64,000 bases of DNA from Thiohalocapsa marina (GCF_008632335.1 NZ_VWXX01000010.1:1-64000); one strand, 5' to 3'; shown: positions 8,920-20,917, numbered from the stretch's first letter. Notes: a model not told the origin generated them from the sequence alone. Numbers and translations are program-made.

Positions 8920-9654
8920 ATGCGCATTCACCGCATCTACACGCCGCAGGGCCTGGCGGTGGGTACCCGGTTGCGGCTGGAACCGACGGCGTCGAAACAT
9001 CTGACCCAGGTGTTGCGCCTGAAGGCCGGCGACCCGCTGGTGCTGTTCAACGGCGACGGCCGCGACTACGCTGGCGTCCTCTGCTCGGCGGAGCGTGCGT
9101 CGGCGCAGGTGCAGATCGATGCTGTCGGTGAGCCGGAGCCCGTGCCCGCGCTGGCGATCACGCTGGCGCTGGGCATCTCCCGGGGCGAGCGCATGGACTA
9201 TGCTTTGCAGAAGGCCGTCGAACTGGGGGTCGCCCGGGTGAGGCCGCTGTTTACCGAGCGCAGTGTCGTGCGCCTGCGTGACGAGCGCTTGCAGAAACGG
9301 GTGCAGCACTGGCAGGGGGTGATCGTGGCGGCCTGCGAACAAAGCGGTCGTCGGCGCCTGCCCAGGCTGGCAGGGCCGGAGGCGCTGCTGGACTGGTTGC
9401 CGCGGGCGCAACCGGGCGGCCTGCTGCTGGATCATCGCGGCGCCGTGCCGCTGCCGTCGCTGTCGCCGCCGGCAGATGACCGACTGACCGTACTGGTGGG
9501 GCCGGAAGGCGGCCTGGCGCCTGCTGAGCGCGAGGCGGCCCTGGGGCAGGGCTTTCGGGCGGTCCGCCTGGGACCGCGGATCATGCGGACCGAGACCGCG
9601 CCCCTTGCGGCCCTGGCGGCCATTCAGACCTTGTGGGGGGATTTTCGCGCGTGA
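8920..9654 (+). CDS. rsmE: 16S rRNA (uracil1498-N3)-methyltransferase
   Basis: 244 residues from the ATG at 8920, giving the family N-terminus MRIHRIYTPQ. An in-frame ATG at 8857 would add 21 residues and neither start has a strong ribosome site. RsmE methylates N3 of U1498 in 16S rRNA using S-adenosylmethionine. Seen: an N-terminal PUA-like domain (HLTQVLRLKAGDPLVLFNG) and a SPOUT domain with the knot motifs VLVGPEGGLAPAEREAA and LGPRIMRTETAPLAAL. It ends with GTGAGC overlapping the next reading frame, so the two are probably translationally linked. Confidence 0.93.
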   Translation: MRIHRIYTPQGLAVGTRLRLEPTASKHLTQVLRLKAGDPLVLFNGDGRDYAGVLCSAERASAQVQIDAVGEPEPVPALAITLALGISRGERMDYALQKAVELGVARVRPLFTERSVVRLRDERLQKRVQHWQGVIVAACEQSGRRRLPRLAGPEALLDWLPRAQPGGLLLDHRGAVPLPSLSPPADDRLTVLVGPEGGLAPAEREAALGQGFRAVRLGPRIMRTETAPLAALAAIQTLWGDFRA

Positions 9655-9665
9655 GCCCCCGCCCG

Positions 9666-10211
9666 ATGACCAGCCAGCGCCTGATCCGTTGCTACAGCGC
9701 CTATTTTCGTGGCTGGGCGCAGGCCTTCGGTGTGCACGAGCTGCTTGGGGACGCGGCGCATGACCTGCGCTGGCTGCTGGGCGAGCAGCAGCTGGGGCTG
9801 ATCCTGACGCCGGCCATCCAGCCGTTGCTGGCGTCGCTGCTGCACGAGCCGGCGGATGGCCCCGACACCGCTCATGTCCAGCAGCGCAGTCAGCATCCCG
9901 GTCAAGACACCGGCCAAGGTCACGGCCAACACGACCGGCACCGCAGTGAGGCACGGCTGGAGGTGCGTCTGGACGCGCAGGCGCTGGTTATCGGCACGCT
10001 GACCGCGCCCATCGCTCCGGCGCACCAGCACCTGCTGCAACGCGCCCGCGCGCTGCTATACGACCGTCGCGATCTGCATCTCTATCAGACCTATCACCTG
10101 GTCTACCCCAGCGGCACCCGCATCCTGACCCTGAGTCAGCGCCCGCCCCTGGGGCTGATATACCGCGAGCTGCAGCCGCTGCGCTGCACCCTGATTGCAG
10201 ACGAACCATGA
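9666..10211 (+). CDS. Uncharacterised protein between rsmE and polA
   Basis: 181 residues from ATG 9666 ([19 protein letters not shown]); a GTG at 9651 overlapping the rsmE stop is an alternative. It begins 11 bp after rsmE and ends 37 bp before polA, so it is probably part of that transcript. The middle holds a low-complexity His/Gln/Asp-rich stretch (about residues 70-95) between two more regular halves. The C-terminal half ([20 protein letters not shown], then [11 protein letters not shown]) looks like a folded beta-rich domain. No family recognised and no signal peptide or membrane segment seen. Confidence 0.6.
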   Translation: MTSQRLIRCYSAYFRGWAQAFGVHELLGDAAHDLRWLLGEQQLGLILTPAIQPLLASLLHEPADGPDTAHVQQRSQHPGQDTGQGHGQHDRHRSEARLEVRLDAQALVIGTLTAPIAPAHQHLLQRARALLYDRRDLHLYQTYHLVYPSGTRILTLSQRPPLGLIYRELQPLRCTLIADEP

Positions 10212-10248
10212 TACCGTTAGGTCTTTCCACTCCACCTCGCAATCGCGC

Positions 10249-12975
10249 ATGCAACACCGGCACCCGTTCATCCTCGTCGACGCCTCGGGCTACCTGTTCC
10301 GGGCCTACCACGCCCTGCCCAAGCTGACCAATTCCCGCGGCGAGGCCACCGGCGCGCTGGTGGGTGTGCTGAACATGCTGCGCAAGCTCATCGACGAGCA
10401 GCGACCGGACTACATCGGCGTGGTCTTCGATGCCGCCGGGCCCACCTTCCGCGACCGCCTCTACGCCGACTACAAGGCCAACCGGCCGCCGATGCCGGAG
10501 GACCTGCGCGAGCAACTGGAGCCGCTGAAGGAGATCATCCGCGCCATGGGGCTGCCGCTGCTGGTGGTGCCGGACGTGGAGGCGGACGACGTCATCGGCA
10601 CGCTGGCCACGCGGGCGGCCGCCGCCGGCATCGCCACGCTGATCTCCACCGGCGACAAGGACATGGCGCAACTGGTGGATGACCGCATTACGCTGGTCAA
10701 CACCATGTCCGACACCGTGCTGGATGCGGACGGGGTGCGGGAGAAGTTCGGCGTGCCGCCGGAGCGCATCGTCGATTACCTGAGCCTGATGGGCGACAGC
10801 ATCGACAACATCCCCGGGGTGCCCAAGTGCGGCCCGAAGACCGCCGCCAAGTGGATCAACGAGTACGGCAGCCTGGACGACGTCATCGCCCACGCGGATG
10901 AGATAAAGGGCAAGATCGGCGAGCACCTGCGCGCGAGCCTGGAACAGTTGCCGCTGTCGCGCACGCTGACCACCATCAAGCGGGACGTGGCGCTGGACTT
11001 TGCCCCCGAGGATCTGACGCCGACCCCGCCGGACGTGGGCACCCTGCGCGACTGGTACGAGCGCATCGAGTCGCGGCGACTGCTGGCCACCCTGGACGCG
11101 GAATCGTCAGGCGATACCGCCGCCGAGCCCGCGCCCGCCGCCGACTACGCCCTGGTGCTGGACGATGCGGCCTTCAGCGACTGGCTGGCGCGTCTGGCGG
11201 CGGCGGAGCTGTTCGCGTTCGACACCGAGACCACCAGCCTGGATTACATGCAGGCCCGGATCGTCGGCGTCTCCTTTGCGCTGGCGTCGGACGACGGCCG
11301 CATCCAGGCCGCCTATATGCCGGTGGCGCATGACTATCCCGGCGCACCGGAACAGCTTGGGCGCGAGCGGGTGCTGGACGGGCTGCGGCCGTTGCTGCAA
11401 GACCCCGACCGGCCCAAGGTCGGCCAGAACCTGAAATACGACATCAGTGTCTGCGCCAATCACGGCATTGCGGTGCAGGGCGTTGCGCACGACACCATGC
11501 TGCAAAGCTATGTGCTGGACAGCACCGCCACCCGGCATGACATGGACTCGCTGGCCAAGAAATATCTGAACCACGAGACCATCCGCTTTGAGGATATTGC
11601 GGGAAAGAAGGGGGCCGGCAAGGGCTCCAGGCAACTGACCTTCGACCAGATCCCGCTGGAGCAGGCCGGCCCCTACGCCGCCGAGGACGCCGACGTGACC
11701 TTGCGGCTGCATCAGGCGCTCTGGCCGAAGGTGCAGGCCGTGCCGTCGTTGCAACGGGTCTACCAGGAGATCGAGCTGCCGCTGGTACCGGTGTTGTCGC
11801 GCATGGAGCGGCTTGGCGTGCGCATCGACGTCGATGCGCTCAAGGACCAGAGCCAGGCGCTGGCCCGGCGCATTGCCGAGCTGGAGGAACGCGCCTATGC
11901 CGCCGCCGGGCGCCGCTTCAACATGGGCTCGCCGAAGCAGATCGGCGCGATCTTTTTCGACGAACTGAAGCTGCCGGTGGTGGCCAAGACGCCCAAGGGC
12001 GCCCCGTCCACATCCGAGGCGGTGCTGGAGAAGCTGGCCGAGGACGGCCACGAGCTGCCAGGCATCATCCTGGAGCATCGCGGCCTGTCCAAGCTGCGCT
12101 CCACCTACACCGACAAGTTGCCGCAGATGGTCAACCCGGACACCGGGCGGGTGCACACCAGCTATCACCAGGCGGTTGCCGCCACCGGGCGGCTGTCGTC
12201 GTCCGACCCGAACCTGCAGAACATCCCCATCCGCAGCGAGGACGGGCGGAAGATCCGCCAGGCCTTCGTGCCGGAACCGGGGTATCGCATGCTGGCGGCG
12301 GATTATTCGCAAATCGAGCTGCGCATCATGGCGCATCTGTCCGGCGACGAGCGCCTGCTGGCCGCCTTCGCCGCCGGCGCCGACATCCACCGCGCCACCG
12401 CCGCGGAGATCCTGGGCGTGGCGCAGGAAGCGGTCACCAGCGAACAGCGCCGCTCGGCCAAGGCGATCAACTTCGGCCTCATCTACGGCATGTCTGCCTT
12501 CGGCCTGGCACGGCAGCTCGGCATCGAGCGGGCCGAGGCGCAGGCCTACGTCGACCTGTACTTCGCCCGCTATCCCGGGGTGCGGGCGTTCATGGACGAC
12601 ATCCGTGTCCAGGCCCGGGCCGACCGTTATGTCGAGACCCTGTTCGGCCGCCGGCTCTACCTCACCAATATCAACCACAGCAACCAGCAACTGCGCAACG
12701 CCGCCGAGCGCACCGCCATCAACGCGCCCATGCAGGGCACCGCGGCGGACATCATCAAGCGGGCCATGATCCGGGTGGATCAGTGGATCCGGCAGGAGCA
12801 GCCACCGGTGCGCATGATCATGCAGGTGCACGACGAACTGGTGTTCGAGGTGGAGGCCGATGCCGTCGATCAGGCCTCGGCACGCATCCGCGAGATCATG
12901 CAGGGGGCCGCCGAGCTAAAGGTGCCGCTGATCGTGGACGTCGGCGTCGGCGACAACTGGGATCAGGCCCACTGA
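10249..12975 (+). CDS. polA: DNA polymerase I
   Basis: 908 residues from ATG 10249 ([19 protein letters not shown]), the family N-terminus; a further-upstream ATG at 10195 adds 18 unrelated residues. Three domains are visible. The first is a 5'-nuclease ([14 protein letters not shown] ... [13 protein letters not shown]). The second is a 3'-5' exonuclease with the acidic motif FDTETTSLD, so proofreading residues are kept. The third is the polymerase, with motif A ([16 protein letters not shown]), the O-helix [14 protein letters not shown] and motif C ([10 protein letters not shown]). It fills gaps in repair and removes Okazaki primers. It converges with the dehydrogenase gene 33 bp downstream. 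Confidence 0.97.
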   Translation: MQHRHPFILVDASGYLFRAYHALPKLTNSRGEATGALVGVLNMLRKLIDEQRPDYIGVVFDAAGPTFRDRLYADYKANRPPMPEDLREQLEPLKEIIRAMGLPLLVVPDVEADDVIGTLATRAAAAGIATLISTGDKDMAQLVDDRITLVNTMSDTVLDADGVREKFGVPPERIVDYLSLMGDSIDNIPGVPKCGPKTAAKWINEYGSLDDVIAHADEIKGKIGEHLRASLEQLPLSRTLTTIKRDVALDFAPEDLTPTPPDVGTLRDWYERIESRRLLATLDAESSGDTAAEPAPAADYALVLDDAAFSDWLARLAAAELFAFDTETTSLDYMQARIVGVSFALASDDGRIQAAYMPVAHDYPGAPEQLGRERVLDGLRPLLQDPDRPKVGQNLKYDISVCANHGIAVQGVAHDTMLQSYVLDSTATRHDMDSLAKKYLNHETIRFEDIAGKKGAGKGSRQLTFDQIPLEQAGPYAAEDADVTLRLHQALWPKVQAVPSLQRVYQEIELPLVPVLSRMERLGVRIDVDALKDQSQALARRIAELEERAYAAAGRRFNMGSPKQIGAIFFDELKLPVVAKTPKGAPSTSEAVLEKLAEDGHELPGIILEHRGLSKLRSTYTDKLPQMVNPDTGRVHTSYHQAVAATGRLSSSDPNLQNIPIRSEDGRKIRQAFVPEPGYRMLAADYSQIELRIMAHLSGDERLLAAFAAGADIHRATAAEILGVAQEAVTSEQRRSAKAINFGLIYGMSAFGLARQLGIERAEAQAYVDLYFARYPGVRAFMDDIRVQARADRYVETLFGRRLYLTNINHSNQQLRNAAERTAINAPMQGTAADIIKRAMIRVDQWIRQEQPPVRMIMQVHDELVFEVEADAVDQASARIREIMQGAAELKVPLIVDVGVGDNWDQAH

Positions 12976-13008
12976 CCCGACCACGGGGCCGGCGCCGTCG
13001 GCAGCCGG

Positions 13009-14478
13009 TCAGATCCCCATGCACAGGTACTTGGTCTCGAGATATTCCTCGATGCCCTGCCGGCCGCCCTCGCGTCCCAGTCCTGACTGCTTGATGCCGC
13101 CGAAAGGCGCGACCTCGGTCGAGATCAGACCGGTGTTGATGCCGACCATGCCGTATTCCAGCGCCTCGGCGACACGCCAGACACGCGACAGGTCGCGGGC
13201 ATAGAAGTAGGCCGCGAGCCCATACTCGGTGTCGTTGGCCTGGGCGATGACCTCGGCTTCGTCGTGAAAGCGGAACAAGGGCGCGATGGGGCCGAAGGTC
13301 TCCTCGTGGGCGATGCGCATGGCGGCGGTGACCTCGGTCAGCACCGTGGGCTCGAAGAAGGTGCCGCCGAGGGCGTGGCGCTGACCGCCGCTCAGCACCC
13401 GCGCGCCCTGGTTGCGGGCGTCTTCGAGCTGCGCCTCGACCTTGGCCAATGCCCGATCCGAGATCAGCGGCCCCAGTGTCACCCCCTCGTCGAAGCCGTT
13501 TCCAGGACGCAGCTGCGCGACCTGTGCCGCGAGCCGTTCGGCGAAGGCGTCGTAGATGCCGTCCTGCACATAGAGCCGATTGGCGCAGACGCAGGTCTGG
13601 CCGTTGTGGCGATACTTGGAGCGCATCGCGCCCTCCACCGCAGCCTCCAGGTCGGCGTCGTCGAAGACGATGAAGGGCGCGTTGCCGCCGAGTTCCATGG
13701 ACAGGTTCAGCACCCGTTCGGCCCCCTGGCGCAGCAACTGGCGGCCAACGGCGGTGGAGCCGGTGAAGCTCAGCTTGCGCACCCGTGGATGGCTGCAGAA
13801 GGCCTGGCCGATGGCCTCGGCCTGGGTCGAGGTCAGTATGCTGAAGAGCCCGGCCGGCAGCCCCGCGCGCTCGGCGAGCAGCGCCATGGCCAGCGCAGAG
13901 AGAGGCGTCTCCTCGGCCGGTTTGACCACCATGGCGCAGCCCGCGGCCAGCGCGGCTGCGACCTTGCGCGCAATCATGGCGTTGGGGAAGTTCCAGGGCG
14001 TGATGGCCGTGGTGACACCGATGGGCTGCTTGAGCACCAGCAGGCGCTGATTGGGCTGAGGCGCCGCGATGGTCTCGCCGTAGACGCGCCGGGCCTCTTC
14101 GGCAAACCACTGGATGTAGGCCGCGCCATAGGCGATCTCGCCGCGCGCCTCCGCCAGCGGCTTGCCGGACTCGGCGGTGAGGATGATGGCCAGATCCTCG
14201 GCATTGGCGCGCAGCAGCTCGCACCAGCGGTGCAGGATCTGTGCGCGGGCAGCGGCGGTCAGCGCGGCCCAGGCGGTCTGGGCCTCGGCGGCGGCATCGA
14301 TGGCCTGGTGGGCGATGCCGGCGTCCAGATCCGGCACCTGACCGAGGGGTTTGCCGGTGGCAGGGTTGGTGACGGTGAAGGATGCCTGCTCATGGGCGAA
14401 GATCCACCGGTCACCGATCAGGGTGCGATCGAGCAGCAAGCTGGGGTCGGTGAGCATGGTTTTGGTCTTGATATTCAA
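13009..14478 (-). CDS. gabD: NAD(P)-dependent succinate-semialdehyde-type dehydrogenase
   Basis: 489 residues, typical length. It oxidises succinate semialdehyde (or a related aldehyde) to the acid. Seen: the Rossmann motif FTGSTAVGRQLL, the general-base glutamate in ELGGNAPFIVFDDAD, and the catalytic cysteine in NGQTCVCANR. The doubled cysteine (C-V-C) is the SSADH arrangement. TPWNFPNAMIARK and the C-terminal PFGGIKQSGLGREGG also match SSADH. There is no gabT or gabP beside it, so physiological linkage to GABA catabolism is not shown. The ATG could instead be the internal MLTDPS (about residue 8). Upstream is a group II intron remnant. Confidence 0.85.
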   Translation of the reverse strand: MNIKTKTMLTDPSLLLDRTLIGDRWIFAHEQASFTVTNPATGKPLGQVPDLDAGIAHQAIDAAAEAQTAWAALTAAARAQILHRWCELLRANAEDLAIILTAESGKPLAEARGEIAYGAAYIQWFAEEARRVYGETIAAPQPNQRLLVLKQPIGVTTAITPWNFPNAMIARKVAAALAAGCAMVVKPAEETPLSALAMALLAERAGLPAGLFSILTSTQAEAIGQAFCSHPRVRKLSFTGSTAVGRQLLRQGAERVLNLSMELGGNAPFIVFDDADLEAAVEGAMRSKYRHNGQTCVCANRLYVQDGIYDAFAERLAAQVAQLRPGNGFDEGVTLGPLISDRALAKVEAQLEDARNQGARVLSGGQRHALGGTFFEPTVLTEVTAAMRIAHEETFGPIAPLFRFHDEAEVIAQANDTEYGLAAYFYARDLSRVWRVAEALEYGMVGINTGLISTEVAPFGGIKQSGLGREGGRQGIEEYLETKYLCMGI

Positions 14479-14595
14479 TTGGTGTTCAGGGTGTGTGATG
14501 TTGCGGATGAGGTCACCTTAGTCGGAGTGCTGGCCTTCGAGCGAGAGGAGGGCGCTCGACTGCCTCTATGCCACGTAGCGAACGTTTAGGCCGAG

Positions 14596-14670
14596 GAGCC
14601 GGATGCCCGAATCGGGCACGTTCGGGTCTGTGGGAACCGCGGGTGAGCGATCACCCGGCCACCTGAGTTC
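14596..14670 (+). other. Group II intron 3'-end remnant (domains V and VI)
   Basis: 14596-14628 has the form of group II intron domain V: GAGCCGGATG, a short stem (CCCGAATCGGG), then CACGTTCGGGTC. The paired conserved blocks match the GAGCC-GAT ... CACGT-CGG-TC signature. It is followed by TGTGGGAAC and a hairpin (CGGGTGA-GCGA-TCACCCG) in the place of domain VI. No reverse-transcriptase ORF lies upstream; gabD begins on the other strand 118 bp away, so only the 3' end remains. Confidence 0.6.
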
Positions 14671-15133
14671 AATATACTCCGTCCACGCCGCCTAAAACCG
14701 CCCGATCACTGCCTCGGGTGCGGGTCCGGCCCGAGCCGGCGCTAACGCCGCCTTGCTCGTGATCCAGCCTGCTGATCGACCATCTCCACGCTCATTCACA
14801 AATTCGCCGCCGCCTAAGTGGCACCACCACCGTCACTGTGGCGTGCTCGCGCCCGACTCGCCCCTTCGGACGGCTGCCGCATCGCTTTTGGGGCGTGCAT
14901 TGGCGGATGCACCGATGACGCTCCCGTCAAGCGGATTCTCGGGCGGCTTGAATTTCCTCTATACGAAATTGAAATAACTGTGTACTAATTAGCGTGATGA
15001 AAATGTTTTCGATCTGTTGCCATCAAGCTCAGGTTGCTATACCCTGGACCTTTTTAATGAGTAAGTTGGAAGTGACAATCCGTTTCTGTCTTGCAAATCT
15101 GATTCGGATACAAAGCGAAGACGTAACCAATAT
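14671..15133. other. Non-coding region before the cas operon
   Basis: No convincing gene is seen. The first part (to about 14950) is GC-rich with no recognisable protein. From about 14955 the sequence becomes AT-rich (for example CTATACGAAATTGAAATAAC and GTACTAATTAGC) and probably contains the cas operon promoter, but no confident -35/-10 pair can be chosen. Confidence 0.4.
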
Positions 15134-17452
15134 ATGCTCAGTGTGCTCAAGAAGGATCAAGCGGCGTTTCTCCTGGCTCACTCGAACCCGCAACACTCGG
15201 ATGACCCCTCCCAATGGGAACCGCTGCTGGGAGCCAGTGGTCATCTGCATCGAGTCACACGCCGTACCCTGCGGTTTGCCCGCAGCGCCTTCGGGCAACT
15301 CCCTGAACTAGCTGTCCTGGGCCTGCTCGCAGGGCGTTGGCATGATCTGGGCAAATTCTCCGACGCCTTTCAGCAGTATCTGCGCGGTGTGGGCGCCGAC
15401 AGCCATAAGGGCGAAAGAACTGGGCGCGTGGACCACAGTAGCGCTGGTGCCCAGCATGCCATGGCGACGCTGGCGCCCCCCTTCAATGCGATGCTGGCCT
15501 ATGCGATCGCCGGACATCACGCCGGACTATTGAATGGACTCGACAGCCAGCGCACCTGTCTGAAGGCCCGATTGCGGAAAACCGATCTTCCTCCGTGGCG
15601 TGAAGCTGTCCCAGAGAAACTGCTGACGGGAACGGGCATCGCCATTCCGCGGGGGATCAGCGGCACGAAACCCGAAATCGCCTTCCAACTCGGCTTTGCC
15701 ACGAGAATGCTGTTCTCCTGTCTGGTGGATGCCGATTTTCTGGCCACCGAATCCTTCATGAATCCGGTGCAGTCGGCGCAGCGGCCCAAGGGGAAGGCTG
15801 ATTTTGCCGTCATCGCCGCCGGTTTCGACGCACGACTCGACGAACGCTTCGCCACAGCGCAGGGCCGCGTTGCCGAGGCCCGGGCAAGGGTGCTGGATGC
15901 CTGTCGGCGGCAGGCGCTGGGGCGACCGGGCCTCTACTCACTGACCGTCCCGACCGGCGGCGGCAAGACCCTCTCTTCCCTGACCTTCGCGCTCAAGCAC
16001 TGCGCGGCCAATGGTCTGAATCGCATCATCTATGCCATCCCCTTCACCAGCATCATCGAGCAGACCGCAGAGGTGTTCCGCGCGTTTCTGGAGGGCTGCG
16101 CCGAGGATGTCGATCAGTTGATCCTGGAGCACCACTCGAACTTCGATCCTGAGCTGGAAACCACAAGGACACGGCTCGCCAGTGAAAACTGGGATGCGCC
16201 GCTGGTGGTGACAACCAATGTCCAGTTGTTCGAATCGCTGTTCGCCAACAAACCCGTCCGATGCCGCAAGCTGCATCGCATCGCCAATTCGGTCATCGTG
16301 CTCGATGAGGTGCAGACCCTGCCGGTGACGCTGCTGGCGCCTTGCCTGCGGGTGATCGAGTTGCTCGTCAATCAGTACGGATGCACGGTCGTGCTCTGCA
16401 CGGCAACCCAGCCGGCACTGGAGCGCCGCGAGGATTTTCGCATCGGTCTGCCCGCGCCTCGGCCCATTATCGAGGATCCTGTCAGTCTGTATCGCGCGTT
16501 GCAACGCGTCGAACTGCGCGATGCCGGTTCACTAGACTGCCCAACCCTGGCCGTGCGCATGTCCGCGTGTGAGCAAGGCCTGGCCATCGTCAATACCCGC
16601 GCGCACGCGGCTGCCGTGTTCGAGGCCTTGCAGGCGCACGCTGGGGCTGATGGCTGTTTCCATCTCAGTGCTGCGATGACGCCGGACCATCGCAGCCGCA
16701 GGCTTGCCGAGATTCGGCAGCGCTTGGCGGACGGGGCGGTTTGCAGAGTCGTCTCAACCCAACTGATCGAGGCCGGCGTCGACGTCGATTTTCCCGTGGT
16801 CTGGCGTGCACTGGCCGGGCTGGATTCGGTGGCTCAGGCTGCGGGGCGCTGCAATCGCGAAGGTCAACGAGATACCGGGATCACCTGGATCTTCCGTCCT
16901 GAGGAACCGGCGTTTGCGCGCCTGTTCGGAACGATCAAAACCGGCGCCAGTGCCACCAGTCAGGTCATCGATGCCGGGCATCATCAGGACCTGCTAGGGC
17001 TGGATGCCATCGAGCATTACTTCCGGCTGCACTACTGGTCCCGGGAGCAGGACTGGGACAAGCAGAAGATCAGTGACTGCTCGCGAGTTGGCGACCCGAA
17101 ACTGCCGCTGGATGTGGACTTCGCCACCATGGCCGAGCGATTCCGGTTCATCGATGACACACAGCGCCCGGTGCTCATCGGCTGGGACGACGAGAGTCGC
17201 GCCCTGATCGACGTACTGCGGCGACTCGATGGACTCGGACGTTATCCCGATCGCAAATTATCCCGACGCCTGCAGCGCCTGTCGGCTTCAGTGGCCGAAC
17301 GGCGCTGGAAGCAGGCGTTGCAGGCGAATCAGATCGAACTGCTCTGTGACCGCTTCGCGGTGCTCCTGGCGCCAGACCTGTACTACGACCGCGACCTCGG
17401 CTTGCGGCTCGATGCCGATCCAGTCTACGACGCTCAATTTCTCATCCAGTGA
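15134..17452 (+). CDS. cas3: CRISPR-associated helicase/nuclease Cas3 (HD-helicase), type I-C
   Basis: 772 residues. Cas3 is recruited by Cascade and unwinds and degrades target DNA. The HD nuclease domain is at the N-terminus: GRWHDLGKF (68-76), VDHSSAG (99-105) and GHHAGL (127-132). The helicase follows with Walker A VPTGGGKT (272-279), the DExH-type box DEVQ (391-394), TATQPAL, and the late motifs [11 protein letters not shown] and [11 protein letters not shown]. All catalytic motifs look intact. First gene of the operon; cas5 starts 10 bp after its stop with a strong AAGGAGG site. Confidence 0.96.
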   Translation: MLSVLKKDQAAFLLAHSNPQHSDDPSQWEPLLGASGHLHRVTRRTLRFARSAFGQLPELAVLGLLAGRWHDLGKFSDAFQQYLRGVGADSHKGERTGRVDHSSAGAQHAMATLAPPFNAMLAYAIAGHHAGLLNGLDSQRTCLKARLRKTDLPPWREAVPEKLLTGTGIAIPRGISGTKPEIAFQLGFATRMLFSCLVDADFLATESFMNPVQSAQRPKGKADFAVIAAGFDARLDERFATAQGRVAEARARVLDACRRQALGRPGLYSLTVPTGGGKTLSSLTFALKHCAANGLNRIIYAIPFTSIIEQTAEVFRAFLEGCAEDVDQLILEHHSNFDPELETTRTRLASENWDAPLVVTTNVQLFESLFANKPVRCRKLHRIANSVIVLDEVQTLPVTLLAPCLRVIELLVNQYGCTVVLCTATQPALERREDFRIGLPAPRPIIEDPVSLYRALQRVELRDAGSLDCPTLAVRMSACEQGLAIVNTRAHAAAVFEALQAHAGADGCFHLSAAMTPDHRSRRLAEIRQRLADGAVCRVVSTQLIEAGVDVDFPVVWRALAGLDSVAQAAGRCNREGQRDTGITWIFRPEEPAFARLFGTIKTGASATSQVIDAGHHQDLLGLDAIEHYFRLHYWSREQDWDKQKISDCSRVGDPKLPLDVDFATMAERFRFIDDTQRPVLIGWDDESRALIDVLRRLDGLGRYPDRKLSRRLQRLSASVAERRWKQALQANQIELLCDRFAVLLAPDLYYDRDLGLRLDADPVYDAQFLIQ

Positions 17453-17462
17453 AGGAGGACAG

Positions 17463-18146
17463 ATGACACAAGGCGTGAAACTGCTTGTTCGAGGGGACTA
17501 TGCCTGCTGGACGCGCCCTGAAATGAAGGCCGAACGCGTGTCCTACGATGTCATGACCCCCTCGGGGGCACGCGGGGTACTCGAGGCCATCTACTGGAAG
17601 CCGCAAATCCGCTGGGTGATCGATCGCATCCGGGTACTGGCGCCGATCCGCTTTACCAACATCCGGCGCAATGAAGTGGCCAGCAAGATCCCGGTCGGCA
17701 CGGTGAAGAGCGCGATGAAGGGCGGTGGACAGATCCTCGGACTGTATGCCGACGAGGATCGTCAGCAACGCGCCTCGCTGCTGCTGCGGGACGTCTGCTA
17801 TGGCATCGAGGCTCACTTCGACATCCTCGACACCCGCGAGGCCGACGGCACGCGCAATGCGGAGCCTGCGGGCAAGCATTTGGATATCTTCAATCGGAGG
17901 CTCCGCAAGGGTCAGTGTTTCCATCGGCCCTATCTCGGCACGCGGGAATTCGCGGCTGACTTCCTGCCGGTTGCCGACTGGCCGGACTGTCCCGAAGAAC
18001 TCAGAGGTGAGCAGGATCTGGGCTTCATGCTGCATGACATCGATTTCGCCGATGGCATGACGCCGAGGTTCTTTCGCGCGCGGATGGTCGATGGCGTGAT
18101 CGATGTGCAGCAGTGCCTCGAAGCGATGGGAGGTACGGTGGCATGA
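17463..18146 (+). CDS. cas5c: CRISPR-associated protein Cas5c (Cas5d), crRNA-processing nuclease
   Basis: 227 residues from ATG 17463, which has AAGGAGG nine bases upstream. In type I-C, which lacks Cas6, Cas5c cuts pre-crRNA and holds the 5' handle in Cascade. The Cas5 N-terminus is visible ([20 protein letters not shown]) as are [20 protein letters not shown] and [17 protein letters not shown], the usual I-C signature. The stop overlaps the cas8c start (ATGA). Confidence 0.95.
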   Translation: MTQGVKLLVRGDYACWTRPEMKAERVSYDVMTPSGARGVLEAIYWKPQIRWVIDRIRVLAPIRFTNIRRNEVASKIPVGTVKSAMKGGGQILGLYADEDRQQRASLLLRDVCYGIEAHFDILDTREADGTRNAEPAGKHLDIFNRRLRKGQCFHRPYLGTREFAADFLPVADWPDCPEELRGEQDLGFMLHDIDFADGMTPRFFRARMVDGVIDVQQCLEAMGGTVA

Positions 18147-19939
18147 TCCTCCAGTCGCTCAACCAGCTCTATGATCGGCTGGCCGAAGACGCCAGCTACG
18201 GAATTGCACCGGCGGGCTACAGCGCTCAGAAGATCGCCTTCGTTGTCGTGTTGCATCCGGATGGTCGCTTGTATGGCATCGATGACGTGCGCGAAGAAAA
18301 AGGCAAGCGTCGCATCTCTCGGCAGATGCTGGTGCCTGGGCAGGCCAAGCCATCGGGGTCAGGGATCAACCCCTGTTTTCTCTGGGACAACAGCGCCTAC
18401 CTGTTGGGTCATGTCGGACCCAAAAAGTCGAATGAATCGGATGAGGCATTCGAGAAGCGCCGTCTTCGCACCGAAAAGTCCTTCGACGGCTTTCGGGCCA
18501 AACATCTTGATCTCGAATCCCAGATCGATGACCCCGGCTATATGGCTCTTTGCCGCTTTCTGAAGTGCTGGAATCCGGATCGCTGCCGGGAATTCGGGTT
18601 GCTCGACGAACTTGATAGCGGCTTCGGCGTGTTTCAACTCATTGGTGAAACCCGCTATCTCCACCAACACGCCAAACTTGAAGCCTGGTGGAAAAGGCAA
18701 ACGGACGAACCAGCACAAAAAACCGCCGCCAGTCTCTGTCTGGTCACGGGTGAGCGCGCTATCCCGGCCCGGACCCATGAGCCCAAGCTCAAGGGTGTTG
18801 CGGGTGCGCAGTCCTCGGGGGCGGCGCTGGTCTCATTCAACTGTGATGCGTTCAAATCCTATGGTAAGGACCAAAGCCTGAATGCACCCGTATCGGAGCA
18901 GGCAGCCTTCCGCTATTGCACCGCATTGAATGGTCTCCTTTCCGGCCCATCCAGTGACAAACATCGCATCTCGGTCGGGGATACAACGGTGGTTTTCTGG
19001 ACCGAAAAGGCAACGGTGACGGAGCAATGGTTAGCGGACTTCTTGAGTGGAAATATCGAGGCCGAGGCGCAAGATGAAACTGCCCGGGAGCAGACAAAAG
19101 CATTGCTGCAAGCACTGCGCAGTGGGGGCGGCGAGTTGAAGGTCGTCGGCGATGATCCCGCAACGCCGGTGCAGATTCTGGGGCTGGCGCCCAATGCAGC
19201 AAGGCTGGCACCTCGCTTCTGGCACACTGGCTCGCTCGGCGACCTGTTCGACAAACTCAAGGCGCATCACGATGCCTTGCGCGTGGTGCCTCAGCATGGG
19301 GCGGGCAGCAAACGCCCGGATCCCGAATTTCCGCCTATCTGGATGCTGCTGCGAGAAACCGCCCGCGAAAGCAAAGATATCTCGCCCCTGCTCGGCGGCG
19401 CCTTGATGCGCGCCATTCTGGAAGGGACGGCCTATCCCGACTCACTCGCCAGTGCGGTGATTCGACGCATTCGGGCAGACCGAACGATCAACTACATGCG
19501 CGCCGCTATTCTGAAGGCATGGCTGCTGCGCAAACCTCACCAAAAAGGAGATATCAGCGTGAGTCTCGATACAGATAACCTCGATCCCGCCTATCGGTTG
19601 GGTCGTTTGTTCGCGGTACTGGAGTCTGCTCAGTATGCAGCACTGGGTAATGTTGGCGCAGGCATCCGTGATCGCTTCTACAGTTCCGCCTCGGCCACGC
19701 CCGCCATCGTCTTTCCTCGGTTATTGCGGACTTACCAGCATCACCTGGGCAAGATGACTCAGGGTGCCACGATTGCCTTTGAAAAGCGGGCGCAAGACAT
19801 CATCAGTGGCATCGACGCGATGCCATCGCACCTTAACCTGGAGGCTCAGGCCCGCTTTGCCCTGGGTTACTACCACCAACGTCAGGCGCTGTTCGACGGC
19901 GCCAAAAAACCAGAATCTGTTCCAGAGAAAAAGGAGTAA
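18143..19939 (+). CDS. cas8c: Type I-C Cascade large subunit Cas8c (Csd1)
   Basis: 598 residues from ATG 18143, overlapping the cas5c stop by four bases. Cas8c recognises the PAM and recruits Cas3. The family N-terminus is seen ([16 protein letters not shown]), then [34 protein letters not shown] and [12 protein letters not shown], a standard Csd1 pattern. The C-terminus is helical with [13 protein letters not shown], corresponding to the internally translated small-subunit (Cas11c-like) region of I-C cas8. An internal start is therefore plausible: GTG codons occur near 19559 after an AAGGAG (residue region [16 protein letters not shown]). Confidence 0.93.
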   Translation: MILQSLNQLYDRLAEDASYGIAPAGYSAQKIAFVVVLHPDGRLYGIDDVREEKGKRRISRQMLVPGQAKPSGSGINPCFLWDNSAYLLGHVGPKKSNESDEAFEKRRLRTEKSFDGFRAKHLDLESQIDDPGYMALCRFLKCWNPDRCREFGLLDELDSGFGVFQLIGETRYLHQHAKLEAWWKRQTDEPAQKTAASLCLVTGERAIPARTHEPKLKGVAGAQSSGAALVSFNCDAFKSYGKDQSLNAPVSEQAAFRYCTALNGLLSGPSSDKHRISVGDTTVVFWTEKATVTEQWLADFLSGNIEAEAQDETAREQTKALLQALRSGGGELKVVGDDPATPVQILGLAPNAARLAPRFWHTGSLGDLFDKLKAHHDALRVVPQHGAGSKRPDPEFPPIWMLLRETARESKDISPLLGGALMRAILEGTAYPDSLASAVIRRIRADRTINYMRAAILKAWLLRKPHQKGDISVSLDTDNLDPAYRLGRLFAVLESAQYAALGNVGAGIRDRFYSSASATPAIVFPRLLRTYQHHLGKMTQGATIAFEKRAQDIISGIDAMPSHLNLEAQARFALGYYHQRQALFDGAKKPESVPEKKE

Positions 19940-19945
19940 TCGGCC

Positions 19946-20854
19946 ATGCAGAATCGCTACGACTTCATCTATCTGTTCGATGTCAAGGACGGCAACCCGA
20001 ATGGTGATCCCGATGCCGGCAATCTCCCGCGGGTGGATGCCGAGACCGGGCATGGCCTGGTTACGGATGTTGCACTCAAGCGGAAGATTCGGAACTTCGT
20101 CGGCCTCATGCATGACGAACAGCCGCCCTATGAGATCTACGTCAAGGAAAAGGCCATACTTAACAAACAGCATGAACGGGCCTACCAAGCCCTCGGAATG
20201 GATGCATCAGGAAAGGAAGGGAAGCGCAAGGGTGGGGCCGATCAAGTTGAAAAAGCCCGGCAATGGATGTGCAAGAATTTTTTCGACGTGCGGACCTTTG
20301 GCGCTGTCATGTCGACCGGAACCAATTGTGGGCAGGTGCGGGGTCCGGTTCAGTTGATTTTTGGCCGCTCGGTCGATCCAGTGATCTCGTCGGAGCATGC
20401 GATCACCCGCATGGCGGTTACGACGGAAGGGGAGGCGGAAAAGCAACAGGGAGACAACCGCACCATGGGCCGGAAGTTCACTGTTCCCTACGGGCTGTAT
20501 CGAACGCATGGTTTCATCAGCGCCCCACTCGCCGAGCAGACCGGCTTTTCTGATGACGATCTGGAACTTCTCTGGAAATCACTCGAACAGATGTTCGAGC
20601 ACGACCGCTCCGCCGCTCGTGGCCAGATGAGTGCGCGCACTCTGCTGCTGTTCAAGCACGATGATCGGCTCGGCAATGCACCCGCTCACGCGCTGTTTGA
20701 TCGAGTATCTGTCCAACGCACCAACCCCGAACTTCCTGCACGAGAGTTTGCTGATTATCAGATTCGTTTCGACGATCAGCCTCTGGACGAGGCGGTTCGG
20801 GCGAGAGGCAGCAGGGACTTGGGCAACGGCATCACCCTGATCCGGAGAATTTGA
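19946..20854 (+). CDS. cas7c: Type I-C Cascade backbone subunit Cas7c (Csd2)
   Basis: 302 residues, with AAGGAG upstream of ATG 19946. Cas7 polymerises along the crRNA. The N-terminus [20 protein letters not shown] is the Csd2 hallmark, followed by [27 protein letters not shown] and [20 protein letters not shown]. Intact and of normal length. It is followed by a 108-bp gap, the only sizeable gap in the cas operon, which holds a hairpin and leads to an antitoxin gene. Confidence 0.95.
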   Translation: MQNRYDFIYLFDVKDGNPNGDPDAGNLPRVDAETGHGLVTDVALKRKIRNFVGLMHDEQPPYEIYVKEKAILNKQHERAYQALGMDASGKEGKRKGGADQVEKARQWMCKNFFDVRTFGAVMSTGTNCGQVRGPVQLIFGRSVDPVISSEHAITRMAVTTEGEAEKQQGDNRTMGRKFTVPYGLYRTHGFISAPLAEQTGFSDDDLELLWKSLEQMFEHDRSAARGQMSARTLLLFKHDDRLGNAPAHALFDRVSVQRTNPELPAREFADYQIRFDDQPLDEAVRARGSRDLGNGITLIRRI

Positions 20855-20917
20855 ACGAGATGGGCTGCTCGCTGTGCCTTGGTGCGGCAGCCCCGCCTTG
20901 CTGCTCTGCCCACTCAG

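Noticed and set aside
11107-12831. 574-residue minus-strand ORF opposite polA
   Set aside because: Antisense shadow of polA, whose motifs are all intact; no family features.
13264-14589. 441-residue plus-strand ORF opposite the dehydrogenase
   Set aside because: Antisense shadow; composition typical of reverse-strand reading of a high-GC gene.
14753-14977. 74-residue ORF upstream of cas3
   Set aside because: No ribosome site, no family resemblance; chance ORF in an intergenic region.
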